Assembly (NCBI GenBank): GCA_002394365.1
Contig: DGTQ01000006.1
Span: 22,402-86,401 of the forward strand
Reading direction: 5' to 3'
Source: Prevotellaceae bacterium UBA4332
Lineage (GTDB): Bacteria > Bacteroidota > Bacteroidia > Bacteroidales > Bacteroidaceae
DNA: 64,000 bases
Below, one piece after another: positions 25,259 through 33,220 of this stretch. Made by a program: the position numbers and the translations under genes. How positions within the stretch are numbered: position 1 is the stretch's first letter; each line of letters begins with the position of its first letter. A model generated the notes under the pieces. It had not been told where the DNA came from. It ran no database searches and saw only the letters and a list, made by a program, of their open reading frames with translations.

Positions 25259-26562
25259 ATATGAAAAAGCTAACCTTTATTACAATCCTGCTGCTCAACA
25301 TAGTGGCAGCTATAGCGGTAGAGAACTATCCTTACCGCAGTGACTTCTTGTGGGTAACAACTCCCGACCACTCCGACTGGCTCTACAAGACTGGCGAGAA
25401 TGCCAACGTCGAGGTGCAGCTGTTTAAGTACGGCTACCCTGCCGATGCCAAGGTGGATTATGAGATTGCCCAGGACATGATGCCTGCCTCAAAGAAAGGC
25501 AGCGTAAGTCTCAAGAACGGCAAAGCAACCATCAACCTCGGCACTCGCAAGGAGCCAGGCTTTACTGACCTTGCACTCTGTGCCACCATTGATGGCGAAA
25601 CTACCAGACACCATATCAAGGTGGGCTATGACGTGGACAAGATTCAGCCCTTCACTAAGATGCCGAAAGACTTCAAGAACTTCTGGCAGGAGACGCTTGA
25701 CGAGATGCACAAGACACCCCTCTCCTACACTCGCGAGCTGGCTAAAGAATACTGCACAGACAAGATAGACTGCTGGCTCATCAAGCTACGTATAGACGAG
25801 GAGCACAGCATGTACGGCTACCTCTTCATGCCTAAGAACAGCGAGGGTAAGAAACTCCCCGCTGCCTTCTCTCCTCCAGGTGCTGGCGTGAAGACCATCA
25901 AGTACCCCATGCGTCATAAGTACTACCCCGAGGAGGGCTTCATACGCCTCGAGGTGGAGATACACGGTCTCGACCCACGCCTGTCTGAAGGCACCTTCAA
26001 GGAGATAACGAGTGCCTTTGCCTCAAAGCAGAACGGCTATTTCACCAACCGCATCGACAATCGTGAGGCTTACTACCTGCGCCACGTCTATGCTGGCATG
26101 GTGCGCTGGACCGACTTCCTCTGCTCCCTGCCCGAATGGGATGGCAAGAACCTCGCCGTGCAGGGTGGCTCACAGGGTGGAGCCCTGGCTATCGTGACAG
26201 CAGCCCTCGACCCTCGCGTTACGGCTTGCTGCGTCAACCACCCTGCCCTCACCGATATGGCTGGCTACACCGACAAGGGGCGCGCAGGTGGCTATCCGCA
26301 CTTCAAGCCCGAGGTGCTTACCCCGCAGGTAGTCAACGTGTTGCAATACTATGACGTCATAAACTTCTGTCGCATCATCAACTGCCCCGTCCGCATGACA
26401 TGGGGCTATAACGACAACGTGTGTCCTCCCACCACCAGCTATGCAGCCTGGAACACGCTCACCGTGCCCAAGGAGCGAGTTATCACTCCAGTTAACGAGC
26501 ACTGGACCAGCGAACAGATGGAGTACGAACACATGGAATGGATAAAGAAGAAACTTAAATAG
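25255..26562 (+). CDS. Secreted acetyl-xylan-esterase-like alpha/beta hydrolase (AXE1 family)
   Basis: A 435-residue protein with signal peptide (MKKLTFITILLLNIVAAIAV; ATG at 25255 or 25261). After a beta-rich N-terminal domain the alpha/beta hydrolase core begins near PFTKMPKDFKNFWQ, the usual opening of AXE1/cephalosporin-C-deacetylase enzymes. The catalytic serine is in GGSQGG (about residue 305); the acid is probably the Asp of GYNDNVCPP, and the histidine that of NEHW near the end. Such enzymes remove acetyl groups from xylan or other acetylated sugars in the periplasm or outside. It is translationally coupled to the AsmA-like gene, an unusual partner. True substrate unknown. Confidence 0.85.
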   Translation: MNMKKLTFITILLLNIVAAIAVENYPYRSDFLWVTTPDHSDWLYKTGENANVEVQLFKYGYPADAKVDYEIAQDMMPASKKGSVSLKNGKATINLGTRKEPGFTDLALCATIDGETTRHHIKVGYDVDKIQPFTKMPKDFKNFWQETLDEMHKTPLSYTRELAKEYCTDKIDCWLIKLRIDEEHSMYGYLFMPKNSEGKKLPAAFSPPGAGVKTIKYPMRHKYYPEEGFIRLEVEIHGLDPRLSEGTFKEITSAFASKQNGYFTNRIDNREAYYLRHVYAGMVRWTDFLCSLPEWDGKNLAVQGGSQGGALAIVTAALDPRVTACCVNHPALTDMAGYTDKGRAGGYPHFKPEVLTPQVVNVLQYYDVINFCRIINCPVRMTWGYNDNVCPPTTSYAAWNTLTVPKERVITPVNEHWTSEQMEYEHMEWIKKKLK

Positions 26563-26566
26563 TTTA

Positions 26567-26695
26567 CAGTGAATAGTTTGGAGTTTAGGGTTTAGAGTCA
26601 GTGGATAGATTAGAGTGGATAGTTCACTCTCAACTGTCTCTCAACACTCAACTCTAAACTCTAAACTGTCTCTCAACCCTCAACTATCCCTTAAC
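26567..26695. repeat. Degenerate GTTTAGAGT / ACTCTAAAC intergenic repeat
   Basis: The left half has AGTTTGGAGTTTAGGGTTTA-type strings and the right half ACTCTAAACTCTAAAC and CTCTCAACCCTCAAC, so the spacer can fold back on itself. It fills the space between the esterase and the oxidoreductase genes. Confidence 0.65.
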
Positions 26696-26700
26696 TCTAT

Positions 26701-28065
26701 ATGACAAACCTTAATGAAATCAATGAGAGCTTCACTATGGCTGAAGCCATACAGGAAGCCCAACGCTGTCTGCACTGCAAGGTGCCACAATGCAAGAAGG
26801 GATGCCCCATAGGCAATGACATACCCGACTGGATTCACGAACTCAAAAAAGGTAACCTCGGCAATGCCATCAGCATCATCCGCGCCAAGAGCAACCTGCC
26901 TGCCGTGTGCGGACGCGTGTGCGGACATGAGAAACAATGTGAGGGCTCTTGCGTCTTGGGCAAGAAGGGCGAGCCTGTCCACATAGGCAAGCTGGAGCGC
27001 TTCATAGCCGACTTCGACTCTGAAAACGGACTCACCCACGAGGACGTAGCAGAGAAAACACGTGGCAAGGTGGCCGTCATAGGCGCTGGTCCGTCAGGCA
27101 TCACCGTTGCAGGCGACCTGAGCAGGATGGGCTTTGCCGTAGAGGTGTTTGAGATGGAGCAGCAGTGTGGAGGCATGCTGCGCTACGGCATACCCGAATA
27201 TCGCCTGCCTAAGGAGGTTGTGGCACGCGAGATACGCCACATAGAGAAGATGGGCGTGATAATACATCGTGGTTTCCACATTGGTGTAGATACCACCGTC
27301 GATGACCTCTTCAGTCAGGGCTTCGATGCCATCTTCATAGGCACTGGCACCAGCAAGCCCAAGTCGCTCGAGATTCCTATCTGGCAGAATGGCAAACTGA
27401 GGGAGGACCTCAAGTGCGCCGACCTCAGACGCATACGTCTCGCCACCCACTTTCTGCGTCGCATCGAACTCATCTCCGAGGGCTTCATGGCTCGCAACGA
27501 GATACCCGTTGACGAGGGAGCAAAGGTGTGGATAATAGGTTGTGGCAATACGGCTATGGACGCTGCTCGCTCTGCCCTGCGCATAGGTGCTTCAAAGGTT
27601 GATGTGATTTACCACAAAGGCATCGACACCATGTCGGCTCTCATGGCTGAATATGACGATGCCGTGAAGGAGGGCGTAAACTTCAACTGGTGGAGCTCCA
27701 TCAAAGAGATACACATTGACGACAACCTCGACATCAAGGAGATAATACTCGAGACACGTGAGCCAGACAAAGAGCCAGTGGTACAGACACTGCCAGCAGA
27801 CAATATCATAATGGCAATAGGCGCAACGCCCCACACCAAGATTGTGCGCACCACCTCAGGACTGGAGAACGACGAACACAAATATCTCATCACTCGCGAT
27901 GTGCCTTACGGCATGACCACTCGCAAGGGTGTTTTTGCTGGCGGCGATGTGGTAGGTCGTCAGGCTACCGTAGTTCACGCCATGCAGGATGCCAAGAAGG
28001 TTGCCGAGGGCATAGCGCAATATGTTGATGCCGTGAAGCTGATGCAGGCGATAAACCTTAGTTAA
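26701..28065 (+). CDS. NAD(P)-dependent glutamate-synthase small-subunit-like oxidoreductase
   Basis: A 454-residue GltD-type flavoprotein. The N-terminal cysteine cluster (CLHCKVPQCKKGCPIGNDIP, then CGRVCGHEKQCEGSC) binds two Fe-S centres; VIGAGPSGITVAGDL (about 125-139) is the FAD Rossmann motif; IIGCGNTAMDAARSA (about 280-294) the NADPH motif; and GVFAGGDVVGRQATVVHAM the C-terminal FAD motif. It transfers electrons from NAD(P)H for reductive glutamate synthesis or to a partner (compare GltA/NfnB-like proteins). No large glutamate synthase subunit is adjacent, so it may act alone or with a distant partner. It ends at a strong bidirectional terminator shared with the convergent tig gene. Confidence 0.88.
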   Translation: MTNLNEINESFTMAEAIQEAQRCLHCKVPQCKKGCPIGNDIPDWIHELKKGNLGNAISIIRAKSNLPAVCGRVCGHEKQCEGSCVLGKKGEPVHIGKLERFIADFDSENGLTHEDVAEKTRGKVAVIGAGPSGITVAGDLSRMGFAVEVFEMEQQCGGMLRYGIPEYRLPKEVVAREIRHIEKMGVIIHRGFHIGVDTTVDDLFSQGFDAIFIGTGTSKPKSLEIPIWQNGKLREDLKCADLRRIRLATHFLRRIELISEGFMARNEIPVDEGAKVWIIGCGNTAMDAARSALRIGASKVDVIYHKGIDTMSALMAEYDDAVKEGVNFNWWSSIKEIHIDDNLDIKEIILETREPDKEPVVQTLPADNIIMAIGATPHTKIVRTTSGLENDEHKYLITRDVPYGMTTRKGVFAGGDVVGRQATVVHAMQDAKKVAEGIAQYVDAVKLMQAINLS

Positions 28066-28105
28066 TTAGAAATTAGAAATTAGCTATTAAAAACGTAAAA
28101 AATAT

Positions 28106-28140
28106 AGAGGGCTGCTACCGATTGGTAACAGCCCTCTTTT
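28106..28140. terminator. Bidirectional Rho-independent terminator
   Basis: AGAGGGCTGCTACC, a four-base loop, then GGTAACAGCCCTCT followed by TTTTATT. An A-rich tract on the left supplies the T-tract for the opposite strand. It sits between convergent genes (GltD-like and tig). Confidence 0.9.
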
Positions 28141-28165
28141 ATTACTAATTTCTAATTACTAATTA

Positions 28166-29515
28166 CTACTTAAGCTTAGAGAACTCCTCAAATGAGATTT
28201 CCTTCTCGTTGAGCGTTACGACACTCTTGAGAGCAGTCATGAGCTTGCGGTCAGCAGCCTGGTTTACGAGCTGGTCAACCTGCTCTGGCTTCTTCAGCAT
28301 CTCCTCGGCATACTGCTCGATGTACTCGTCAGGAATGTTGTTCATGCCATACTGTGCGAACTGCATCTTGGTCATTTCCTTAGCAACCTCCTTGACGTCG
28401 GCATCCTCAATCTTCACGCCAGTCTGCTCCAGGAGCTTGTTCTTGGCGAGGTGCCATGTGAGTTCCTTCACTGAAGCCTCGTAGTTGTCGTCCACGAACT
28501 TCTGGTCCTTGTCCTTGTTGTTGGCAAGCATGATGCGCTTCATCAGTTCGTCGTCATACTCTACCTTGCCCAGCTTCTTCTCTACGTAAGCACGCACGTC
28601 GGCAAGGAAGCGGTACTCAGCGTTGGCATTGAGCTGCTCCTTGAGCTGCTCGGCTATCTTTGAGCGGAACTCCTTCTCGTCCTTCACAGCATCCTTACCG
28701 AATACCTGGTCGAAGAGCTCCTGGTTGACGTCATGCTTCTTATAGCGTGAAATCTCTGTTATCTGGTAAGAGAAGTCGCTGTTTACGTTTGCAGCCTCCT
28801 CCTTGGTTATCTTCAGGAGCGAAGAAACCTCGATTGGAGACTCTGGGTAAGCCTTCTTTGGGTTTAAGGTGATGATGTCGCCCACCTTGCATCCCTGGAA
28901 GAGAGCCTTCTGCTCGTCCACCTTCATGTAGTTAGGCAGCAGCACAGCCTCTGAAACCTCTATGCCACCTTCCTTTGTGGTGCCGTCCTCGTTGAGCTCG
29001 CGCAGGTCGCCCTTCAGCATGTCGTTATCCTCGTAGGCATCCACCTTCTCGTATGAACCACCACGTGAAGCGTAAGCGTCAATCTGCTGGTCAATCATCT
29101 TGTCGTCAACGCTGATGTTGTAGTAAACAATCTTGTTGCTCTTTGTCAGCTTGATGTCCACCTCTGGAGCCACAGCGATGTCAAACTTCAGGGTGTAAGG
29201 AGCAGGCTGGTCGAGGTCCACTGGCTCTTCGCCGAGGTGTGGCATAGGCTCGCCCAGCATGTTTATGTTGTTTTCCTTTACGTAGTCATAGAGCTTGCTA
29301 CCCACCAGGCGATTGATGGTATCCACCTTCACCTGTGCACCTATCTGTCTCTTTATCATGCCGATAGGAGCCTGTCCAGGTCTGAAGCCAGGAATGTTAG
29401 CCTTCTTTCGATAGTCGTTCAGCGCCTTCTTCACATCAGCCTGATAGTCAGCCTCTTCCACTGTGATAGTCATCACGGCGCTTGCCTTCTCGTTCTTGTC
29501 AAATGTAATGTTCAT
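28166..29515 (-). CDS. tig: Trigger factor, ribosome-associated chaperone / peptidyl-prolyl isomerase
   Basis: 449 residues, normal for trigger factor. The N-terminal ribosome-binding domain has YRKKANIPGFRPGQAP (signature near residue 43), a central FKBP-like region has ... GDIITLNPKKAYPESP, and a helical C-terminal region follows. In Bacteroidetes the middle domain is often divergent, as here. It binds nascent chains at the ribosome exit tunnel. A -7 box TAATTTTG (29550-29557) gives a leader of about 28 bases. The gene ends just before a strong terminator shared with the convergent GltD-like gene. Confidence 0.94.
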   Translation of the reverse strand: MNITFDKNEKASAVMTITVEEADYQADVKKALNDYRKKANIPGFRPGQAPIGMIKRQIGAQVKVDTINRLVGSKLYDYVKENNINMLGEPMPHLGEEPVDLDQPAPYTLKFDIAVAPEVDIKLTKSNKIVYYNISVDDKMIDQQIDAYASRGGSYEKVDAYEDNDMLKGDLRELNEDGTTKEGGIEVSEAVLLPNYMKVDEQKALFQGCKVGDIITLNPKKAYPESPIEVSSLLKITKEEAANVNSDFSYQITEISRYKKHDVNQELFDQVFGKDAVKDEKEFRSKIAEQLKEQLNANAEYRFLADVRAYVEKKLGKVEYDDELMKRIMLANNKDKDQKFVDDNYEASVKELTWHLAKNKLLEQTGVKIEDADVKEVAKEMTKMQFAQYGMNNIPDEYIEQYAEEMLKKPEQVDQLVNQAADRKLMTALKSVVTLNEKEISFEEFSKLK

Positions 29516-29549
29516 ATTTACTGTGATTTATTTTTTGCAATTTGAGGTG

Positions 29550-29557
29550 CAAAATTA
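29550..29557 (-). promoter_or_regulatory. -7 box (TAATTTTG) for tig
   Basis: The minus strand reads TAATTTTGCACCTC 35 bp before the tig ATG, matching TAnnTTTG. Confidence 0.65.
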
Positions 29558-29584
29558 CAAAAAAAAGTTGAATGTCACAACTTT

Positions 29585-30961
29585 TTATAAAAGATTTACG
29601 TCAATGTCTTGCACAAACGCCTTTGGAGATTTGCCCGTATAAGACTTGAAATTGCGATAGAAAACAGCCTGCGAAGTAAAGCCAGCCGCAGAGTAGAGCT
29701 CGCTGATGTCGATGTCGGGTTGCTTCTTCAGCAGTTCCAGAGCATACTCTATGCGCTTACGATTCACCATCTGCGAGAACGACATGCCCATACCTACGTT
29801 GACAGCCCTGTAAACATACTCGCGATTGGTCTTCATCCGCTCTATCAGGTCCGTCAGGCGGAAGTCATGTATCAGATACAGTTTCTCCTCCTCCATCACT
29901 CTCTCTATCTCTGTCCTGAGCTTTTCTATCTGCTCGCGAATAGGCACATTCCTCTTTGCCCATACATTTACTGCCTCTGGAGTTTTTACGCCAGTCTTGA
30001 CCTTAACTTTTTCTTCCTCCTTGCTTCCCTTACTATCCACTTCACTCCCCATGCACTCCACTTCGCACTCCACACTCTCTTTTTCACTCCTCATACGCTC
30101 CCCTTCACTCTCCACGCTCTCTTCTTCACTCCTCATACACTCCCCTTCGCACTCCATGCACTCTTCTTCCTCAAGGGCAGGAACGAGGTCGTCCTTCACC
30201 ATATCCTCTACAGAGAAATTCTGGTTATGACCAGCATAGAGCAGCATGAAGAGAAGCAACGTGAACCCCACAGAAACAACGCCCAGTGCCACCTGCGACT
30301 GAGAGAAAAAGCTTCTGCCCAGCACGTTTACCACGACACTCAGCACACACGCAAAGAGCATCACCATGATAGTGCTTCTTATAGTCTGAGTGTTGCGCTC
30401 CTCTGTGTCGGCATAGTAATTTTCCGCCATTTCATCGAACTTTTTCAGCTTTCGATAACTTGCAAGCAATACCGATACCACCTGTATGGCAAACAAAACC
30501 TTCGCCCCCTCGTGCAATAAATACTGCGCTCTCATGATGGGGGTGTGCCCTATGTAGTCAGTAGTGTAGAGCTGGTTCACCACATAGTAATTCAGCTCCT
30601 CGGGACTCATCATGAGGAAAAGCCCTCCCATCGTCATACCAACCAGCAATGCTGGCAACACAGCCCACGCGCACCACTTACGCTTGCTCCACTCTGCGTC
30701 CGTCAACTGCTTCACGTAGAGGAAGAACAGGGGATAGACCAGCAGGTTTGACATGCTATAAATAACGTCAGACACAGGCAACACCTCATACACCTTATTG
30801 AAATATACGTAATGCCCCACATAAAGCAGACATACGACAGAGCTGAAAACCATCAGTCTCAGCTTGACAACCGACTGCTCTCTGCGCCAGTCCATCCATA
30901 GTATAGCCGTCCAGAAAAGGCACACTATCATAGGCAACGATGTGATGAGGGTGAAAATCAT
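29585..30961 (-). CDS. Membrane-anchored AraC-family transcriptional regulator with repeat-expanded linker
   Basis: This 458-residue protein has an N-terminal half with about six to seven hydrophobic segments and a C-terminal AraC/XylS DNA-binding domain (DLIERMKTNREYVYRAVNVG and FTSQAVFYRNFKSYTGKSP, the two helix-turn-helix motifs). It is a paralogue of the gene at 62165. The linker between membrane part and DNA-binding part is expanded by acidic, repetitive sequence (ECMRSEEESVESEGERMRSE and similar), encoded by GAGTGAGGAGTG-like DNA that also fills intergenic gaps here; the paralogue has a short linker. The -7 box TACCTTTG ends four bases before the ATG, so the mRNA may be leaderless. The signal sensed is unknown. 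Confidence 0.85.
   Translation of the reverse strand: MIFTLITSLPMIVCLFWTAILWMDWRREQSVVKLRLMVFSSVVCLLYVGHYVYFNKVYEVLPVSDVIYSMSNLLVYPLFFLYVKQLTDAEWSKRKWCAWAVLPALLVGMTMGGLFLMMSPEELNYYVVNQLYTTDYIGHTPIMRAQYLLHEGAKVLFAIQVVSVLLASYRKLKKFDEMAENYYADTEERNTQTIRSTIMVMLFACVLSVVVNVLGRSFFSQSQVALGVVSVGFTLLLFMLLYAGHNQNFSVEDMVKDDLVPALEEEECMECEGECMRSEEESVESEGERMRSEKESVECEVECMGSEVDSKGSKEEEKVKVKTGVKTPEAVNVWAKRNVPIREQIEKLRTEIERVMEEEKLYLIHDFRLTDLIERMKTNREYVYRAVNVGMGMSFSQMVNRKRIEYALELLKKQPDIDISELYSAAGFTSQAVFYRNFKSYTGKSPKAFVQDIDVNLL
30031..30170 (-). repeat. GAGTGAGGAGTG-type repeat in frame in an AraC regulator linker
   Basis: The plus strand shows repeated CACTCCTCATACGCTCCCC / CACTCCACTTCGCACTCC units. Similar ACTCC-rich strings are intergenic at 10312-10350 and 33112-33154. 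Translation gives the E/S/G/M-rich linker. Confidence 0.75.
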
Positions 30962-30965
30962 GGCG

Positions 30966-30973
30966 CAAAGGTA
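30966..30973 (-). promoter_or_regulatory. -7 box (TACCTTTG) abutting the AraC regulator start
   Basis: The minus strand reads TACCTTTGCGCCATG, so a start site 6-8 bases downstream would fall at or within the start codon. The paralogue at 62165 has the same arrangement. Confidence 0.6.
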
Positions 30974-31209
30974 CTCTTTTTATTTCACGAAAGCGAATAA
31001 AATTACACTTTTCTTGAAATATGGGCTAAAATTACCCCCCCCTATACCGACTTATTGTAAAAAAGAGAGCAAATATTGCAAAAATAAGAACACCCTTGCA
31101 AGGCACTTATAGTGGACATACATTCCACGTGGCGTAGCGTGAGTGCCGAAAGCACAACCTTTCTTGCGCTCCAGCGTTCGCCCGTTTTTAACACTTGGGA
31201 GAGCCGTTT

Positions 31210-31292
31210 GCAGAAGCACTGGTTCTGCCTGCCCTTCCATTGCTTCTGCCACCCGAAAACAGTGGTTCTGAACGCAGAAGCAGTGGTTCTGC
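31210..31292. repeat. Array of 19-bp hairpins with about 21-bp period (locus B)
   Basis: GCAGAAGCACTGGTTCTGC (31210-31228) and GCAGAAGCAGTGGTTCTGC (31274-31292) are clean units; two decayed units lie between them (GCCCTTCCATTGCTTCTGC at 31231). Same family as 14339-14430 and 63478-63601. It lies in a 739-bp non-coding gap (30962-31700). Confidence 0.85.
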
Positions 31293-31418
31293 ATACGTTA
31301 ACACTCACTTAGTCTTAACACGCTATAAATCAATATGTTAAGAATATGAGAAAAAATTACTTTTGCTGATTTTTTGCGAAAAAATCCAATGTTGCTCCGA
31401 GCAAAATTAACATTTCGT

Positions 31419-31672
31419 ATTGTTACAAATGTTACTTTTGTTACTTTTGTTACTTTTGTAATTTTTTTCTTCGCTCCTTATTTCTATATATTTTCAAAAG
31501 AAAGAATATAAATATATTTATACATAAATATCTTTATATTCCAAAGAAAAGTTTCTTGTTGCCCCCATTCAACAAGTCTAAACAAAGTACATTAAGACCT
31601 ATTACCTTGCACCAACCTCCGAAAATCAAAAGTAACAAAAGTAACAAAAGTAACAAAAGTAACATTTGAAAC
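31419..31672. repeat. AT-rich element flanked by inverted GTTACTTTT iterations
   Basis: The left arm has four copies of GTTACTTTT(GTTACTTTT...) after an ACAAATGTTAC; the right arm (about 31628-31672) has the complement, AAAGTAACA iterated four times then ATTTGAAAC. The core is AT-rich (TATATATTTTC, AATATAAATATATTTATAC). Architecture matches 13396-13556: short iterated arms in inverted orientation around an AT-rich core. No gene seen. Confidence 0.8.
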
Positions 31673-31700
31673 TTACCCTGTGATGAAGTTGTAGCTTCTT

Positions 31701-32855
31701 TTAATTGCTGATTTTTATTCTGGTATATTCTACCCTTTCCTTGTTGGTGGAGTATGATATGTACAGCCATCCGTTGTGTTCCATAGCCTTCGGATAGCTG
31801 TAGCCTATGGTTTTGTATTTTCCCTGGTATCGTTGCGTTGGCAGGTCGTTGCTGTTGCCAGAACGCAGCAGGTATGCTTTGTCGAATGTCTTGCCGTCAT
31901 CAGACAGTGTTATGACCAGTGGAGTGCGTGGTTTCTTCTCGCTTATGGGGTTGTTAACTATGTATGCCGTGCCGTCACTCAGGTTGCCTGCACATTGCTT
32001 TGCCCTTGAGTCGGGCATGTTTGTAGGTGTGGCATCACTCCATGTCTCGCCGTTGTCATGGCTCGTGGCTGCGAGCACACGATATGAGCTTCGCTGGTCG
32101 CGCATTGTCATCACTATGGTGCTATCCTTCTGTACAAAGAAACTGGGTTCCAGTTCTGCTGACTGCTTGCCGTTCGGAGTTGCCTTGAACTCCCCTTTAC
32201 GCCACCCTTCCCGTCCTGTGGCATCATCGGTATAGATGGGGTTGAGACTCATTCCTGGCATCAGGTGCACAGCCCCTATGATACGTCCGTTAGGCATACG
32301 GTGCGGGTCTTGCTCGAAAATACCATTCATTGGTGTGCCGTCAGCCCATTTCACCTCTTTCAGTGCCGACCATTCTTTGCCGTCAGTGGTCTCGGTGTAA
32401 TATGCAGAGCATGCTTTGAGCGTAGAGTCATTCTGCCACACGTTGACATAAGCCACGAGACGGTCGTTACATGATAGCCATCCTCCTGAGGTGCAAAAAT
32501 ATTCTTTGGTGGTGTTGCAGAGCTTTCTTGGTTTGCTCCATGTCTTGCCTTCGTCGCTGCTATGGCTATATGCAACCCATGTGTCAGCGCTGTCCTCATC
32601 CTTTGCGGAACTCTGCCACATGCAGTATAGCTGTCCCTTGTATGCAGCCATTACCACTCCGTTGGCATAGTGGTCGCTGCTGTCTGATGAACAGAATACG
32701 GTCACTGTCTCTGCCTTTGGCGCATAGCTGAGTCCGAGTGTGTTTCTGTCCTTAGCATCAAACAGATTCTTTTTTGTGCAGAAAGCAGGAGTGGTCTGTG
32801 CATTCACAAGTGTGGCACACAACATCAGGATAACGATATGTAGGAACTTAATCAT
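31701..32855 (-). CDS. Secreted sialidase-like (BNR/Asp-box) protein
   Basis: 384 residues from MIKFLHIVILMLCATLVNAQ, a clear signal peptide; this ATG (32853-32855) is chosen although the frame stays open upstream into a transposase scrap. Asp-box motifs SxDxGxTW are visible: HSSDEGKTWSKP, SHDNGETWSDATP and LSDDGKTFDKA, with TTDGKEWSALKE as a weaker one, marking the blades of a six-bladed propeller. FEQDPHRMPNGR and SAELEPSFFVQKDSTI lie where sialidases carry catalytic Arg and Glu residues. Exo-sialidases remove terminal sialic acids, but some family members act on other sugars. No nan catabolic genes are adjacent. A -7 box TACCTTTG is at 32886-32893. Confidence 0.8.
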   Translation of the reverse strand: MIKFLHIVILMLCATLVNAQTTPAFCTKKNLFDAKDRNTLGLSYAPKAETVTVFCSSDSSDHYANGVVMAAYKGQLYCMWQSSAKDEDSADTWVAYSHSSDEGKTWSKPRKLCNTTKEYFCTSGGWLSCNDRLVAYVNVWQNDSTLKACSAYYTETTDGKEWSALKEVKWADGTPMNGIFEQDPHRMPNGRIIGAVHLMPGMSLNPIYTDDATGREGWRKGEFKATPNGKQSAELEPSFFVQKDSTIVMTMRDQRSSYRVLAATSHDNGETWSDATPTNMPDSRAKQCAGNLSDGTAYIVNNPISEKKPRTPLVITLSDDGKTFDKAYLLRSGNSNDLPTQRYQGKYKTIGYSYPKAMEHNGWLYISYSTNKERVEYTRIKISN

Positions 32856-32885
32856 ATTCAAAGTAAAAATTTTATTTTTCTTTTG

Positions 32886-32893
32886 CAAAGGTA
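32886..32893 (-). promoter_or_regulatory. -7 box (TACCTTTG) for the sialidase-like gene
   Basis: The minus strand reads TACCTTTGCAAAAG 31 bp before the ATG at 32855. It lies downstream of the transposase scrap and supports the shorter start of the sialidase-like gene. Confidence 0.65.
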
Positions 32894-32894
32894 C

Positions 32895-33056
32895 GACTTT
32901 TTTTCGTTTTCTATAGTGGTATATCCAAGTTCTTATCGTACCAGGACGCACTTTGTAATAATTTCCTAATTCTTCGTAGCTGTTGTCGCCTGTCAAGTAA
33001 GCAGGAATTATCTCCGCCTTCAATTCTCTTGACGCCTTTTGATAGCATTTTCTCAT
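32895..33056 (-). pseudogene. Helix-turn-helix fragment of a transposase, fused in frame to the sialidase frame
   Basis: From the ATG at 33056 the frame reads MRKCYQKASRELKAEIIPAY, LTGDNSYEELGNYYKVRPGT and IRTWIYHYRKRKK. This is the N-terminal helix-turn-helix of IS3/IS630-like transposases or their orfA. It has no catalytic domain and runs without a stop into the signal peptide of the sialidase-like gene. It is probably a relic of an insertion sequence; a small orphan DNA-binding protein is less likely. No inverted terminal repeats were identified. Confidence 0.6.
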
Positions 33057-33156
33057 AATTCTAACACATTTATTAAGTTCCTAAATGTGTCAACCTATTT
33101 CAGTATAAGACACTCCTTTCACTCCCCCGCACTCCTTATTACTCCCTCACTCCCTA

Positions 33157-33204
33157 AAATCAGCAAATAATCATGGTGGTATTTGCTGATTTCGTTTTTT
33201 TTTT
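33157..33204 (+). terminator. Terminator-like hairpin just upstream of a promoter
   Basis: AAATCAGCAAATA (33157-33169) pairs perfectly with TATTTGCTGATTT (33180-33192), followed by CG and a run of about eleven T. It reads on the plus strand although no plus-strand gene precedes it for over 2 kb, and it ends at the -7 box of the next gene. Confidence 0.75.
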
Positions 33205-33205
33205 A

Positions 33206-33213
33206 TAACTTTG
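33206..33213 (+). promoter_or_regulatory. -7 box (TAACTTTG) for the DUF1599 gene
   Basis: TAACTTTGCACGAACATGG places the ATG only 7 bases after the box, so the leader would be a few bases or absent. Confidence 0.6.
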
Positions 33214-33220
33214 CACGAAC

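Noticed and set aside
25035..25260. A/K/E-rich C-terminal tail of the AsmA-like protein as another inserted intergenic repeat
   Set aside because: The repeat unit (AEKQAAKEAAK) was not found in intergenic DNA here; ordinary internal repeat expansion is a simpler account.
31042..31312. Short frames such as MQNHCFCVQNHCFRV on the minus strand
   Set aside because: Same explanation: translation of the palindromic array at locus B, with no supporting signal.
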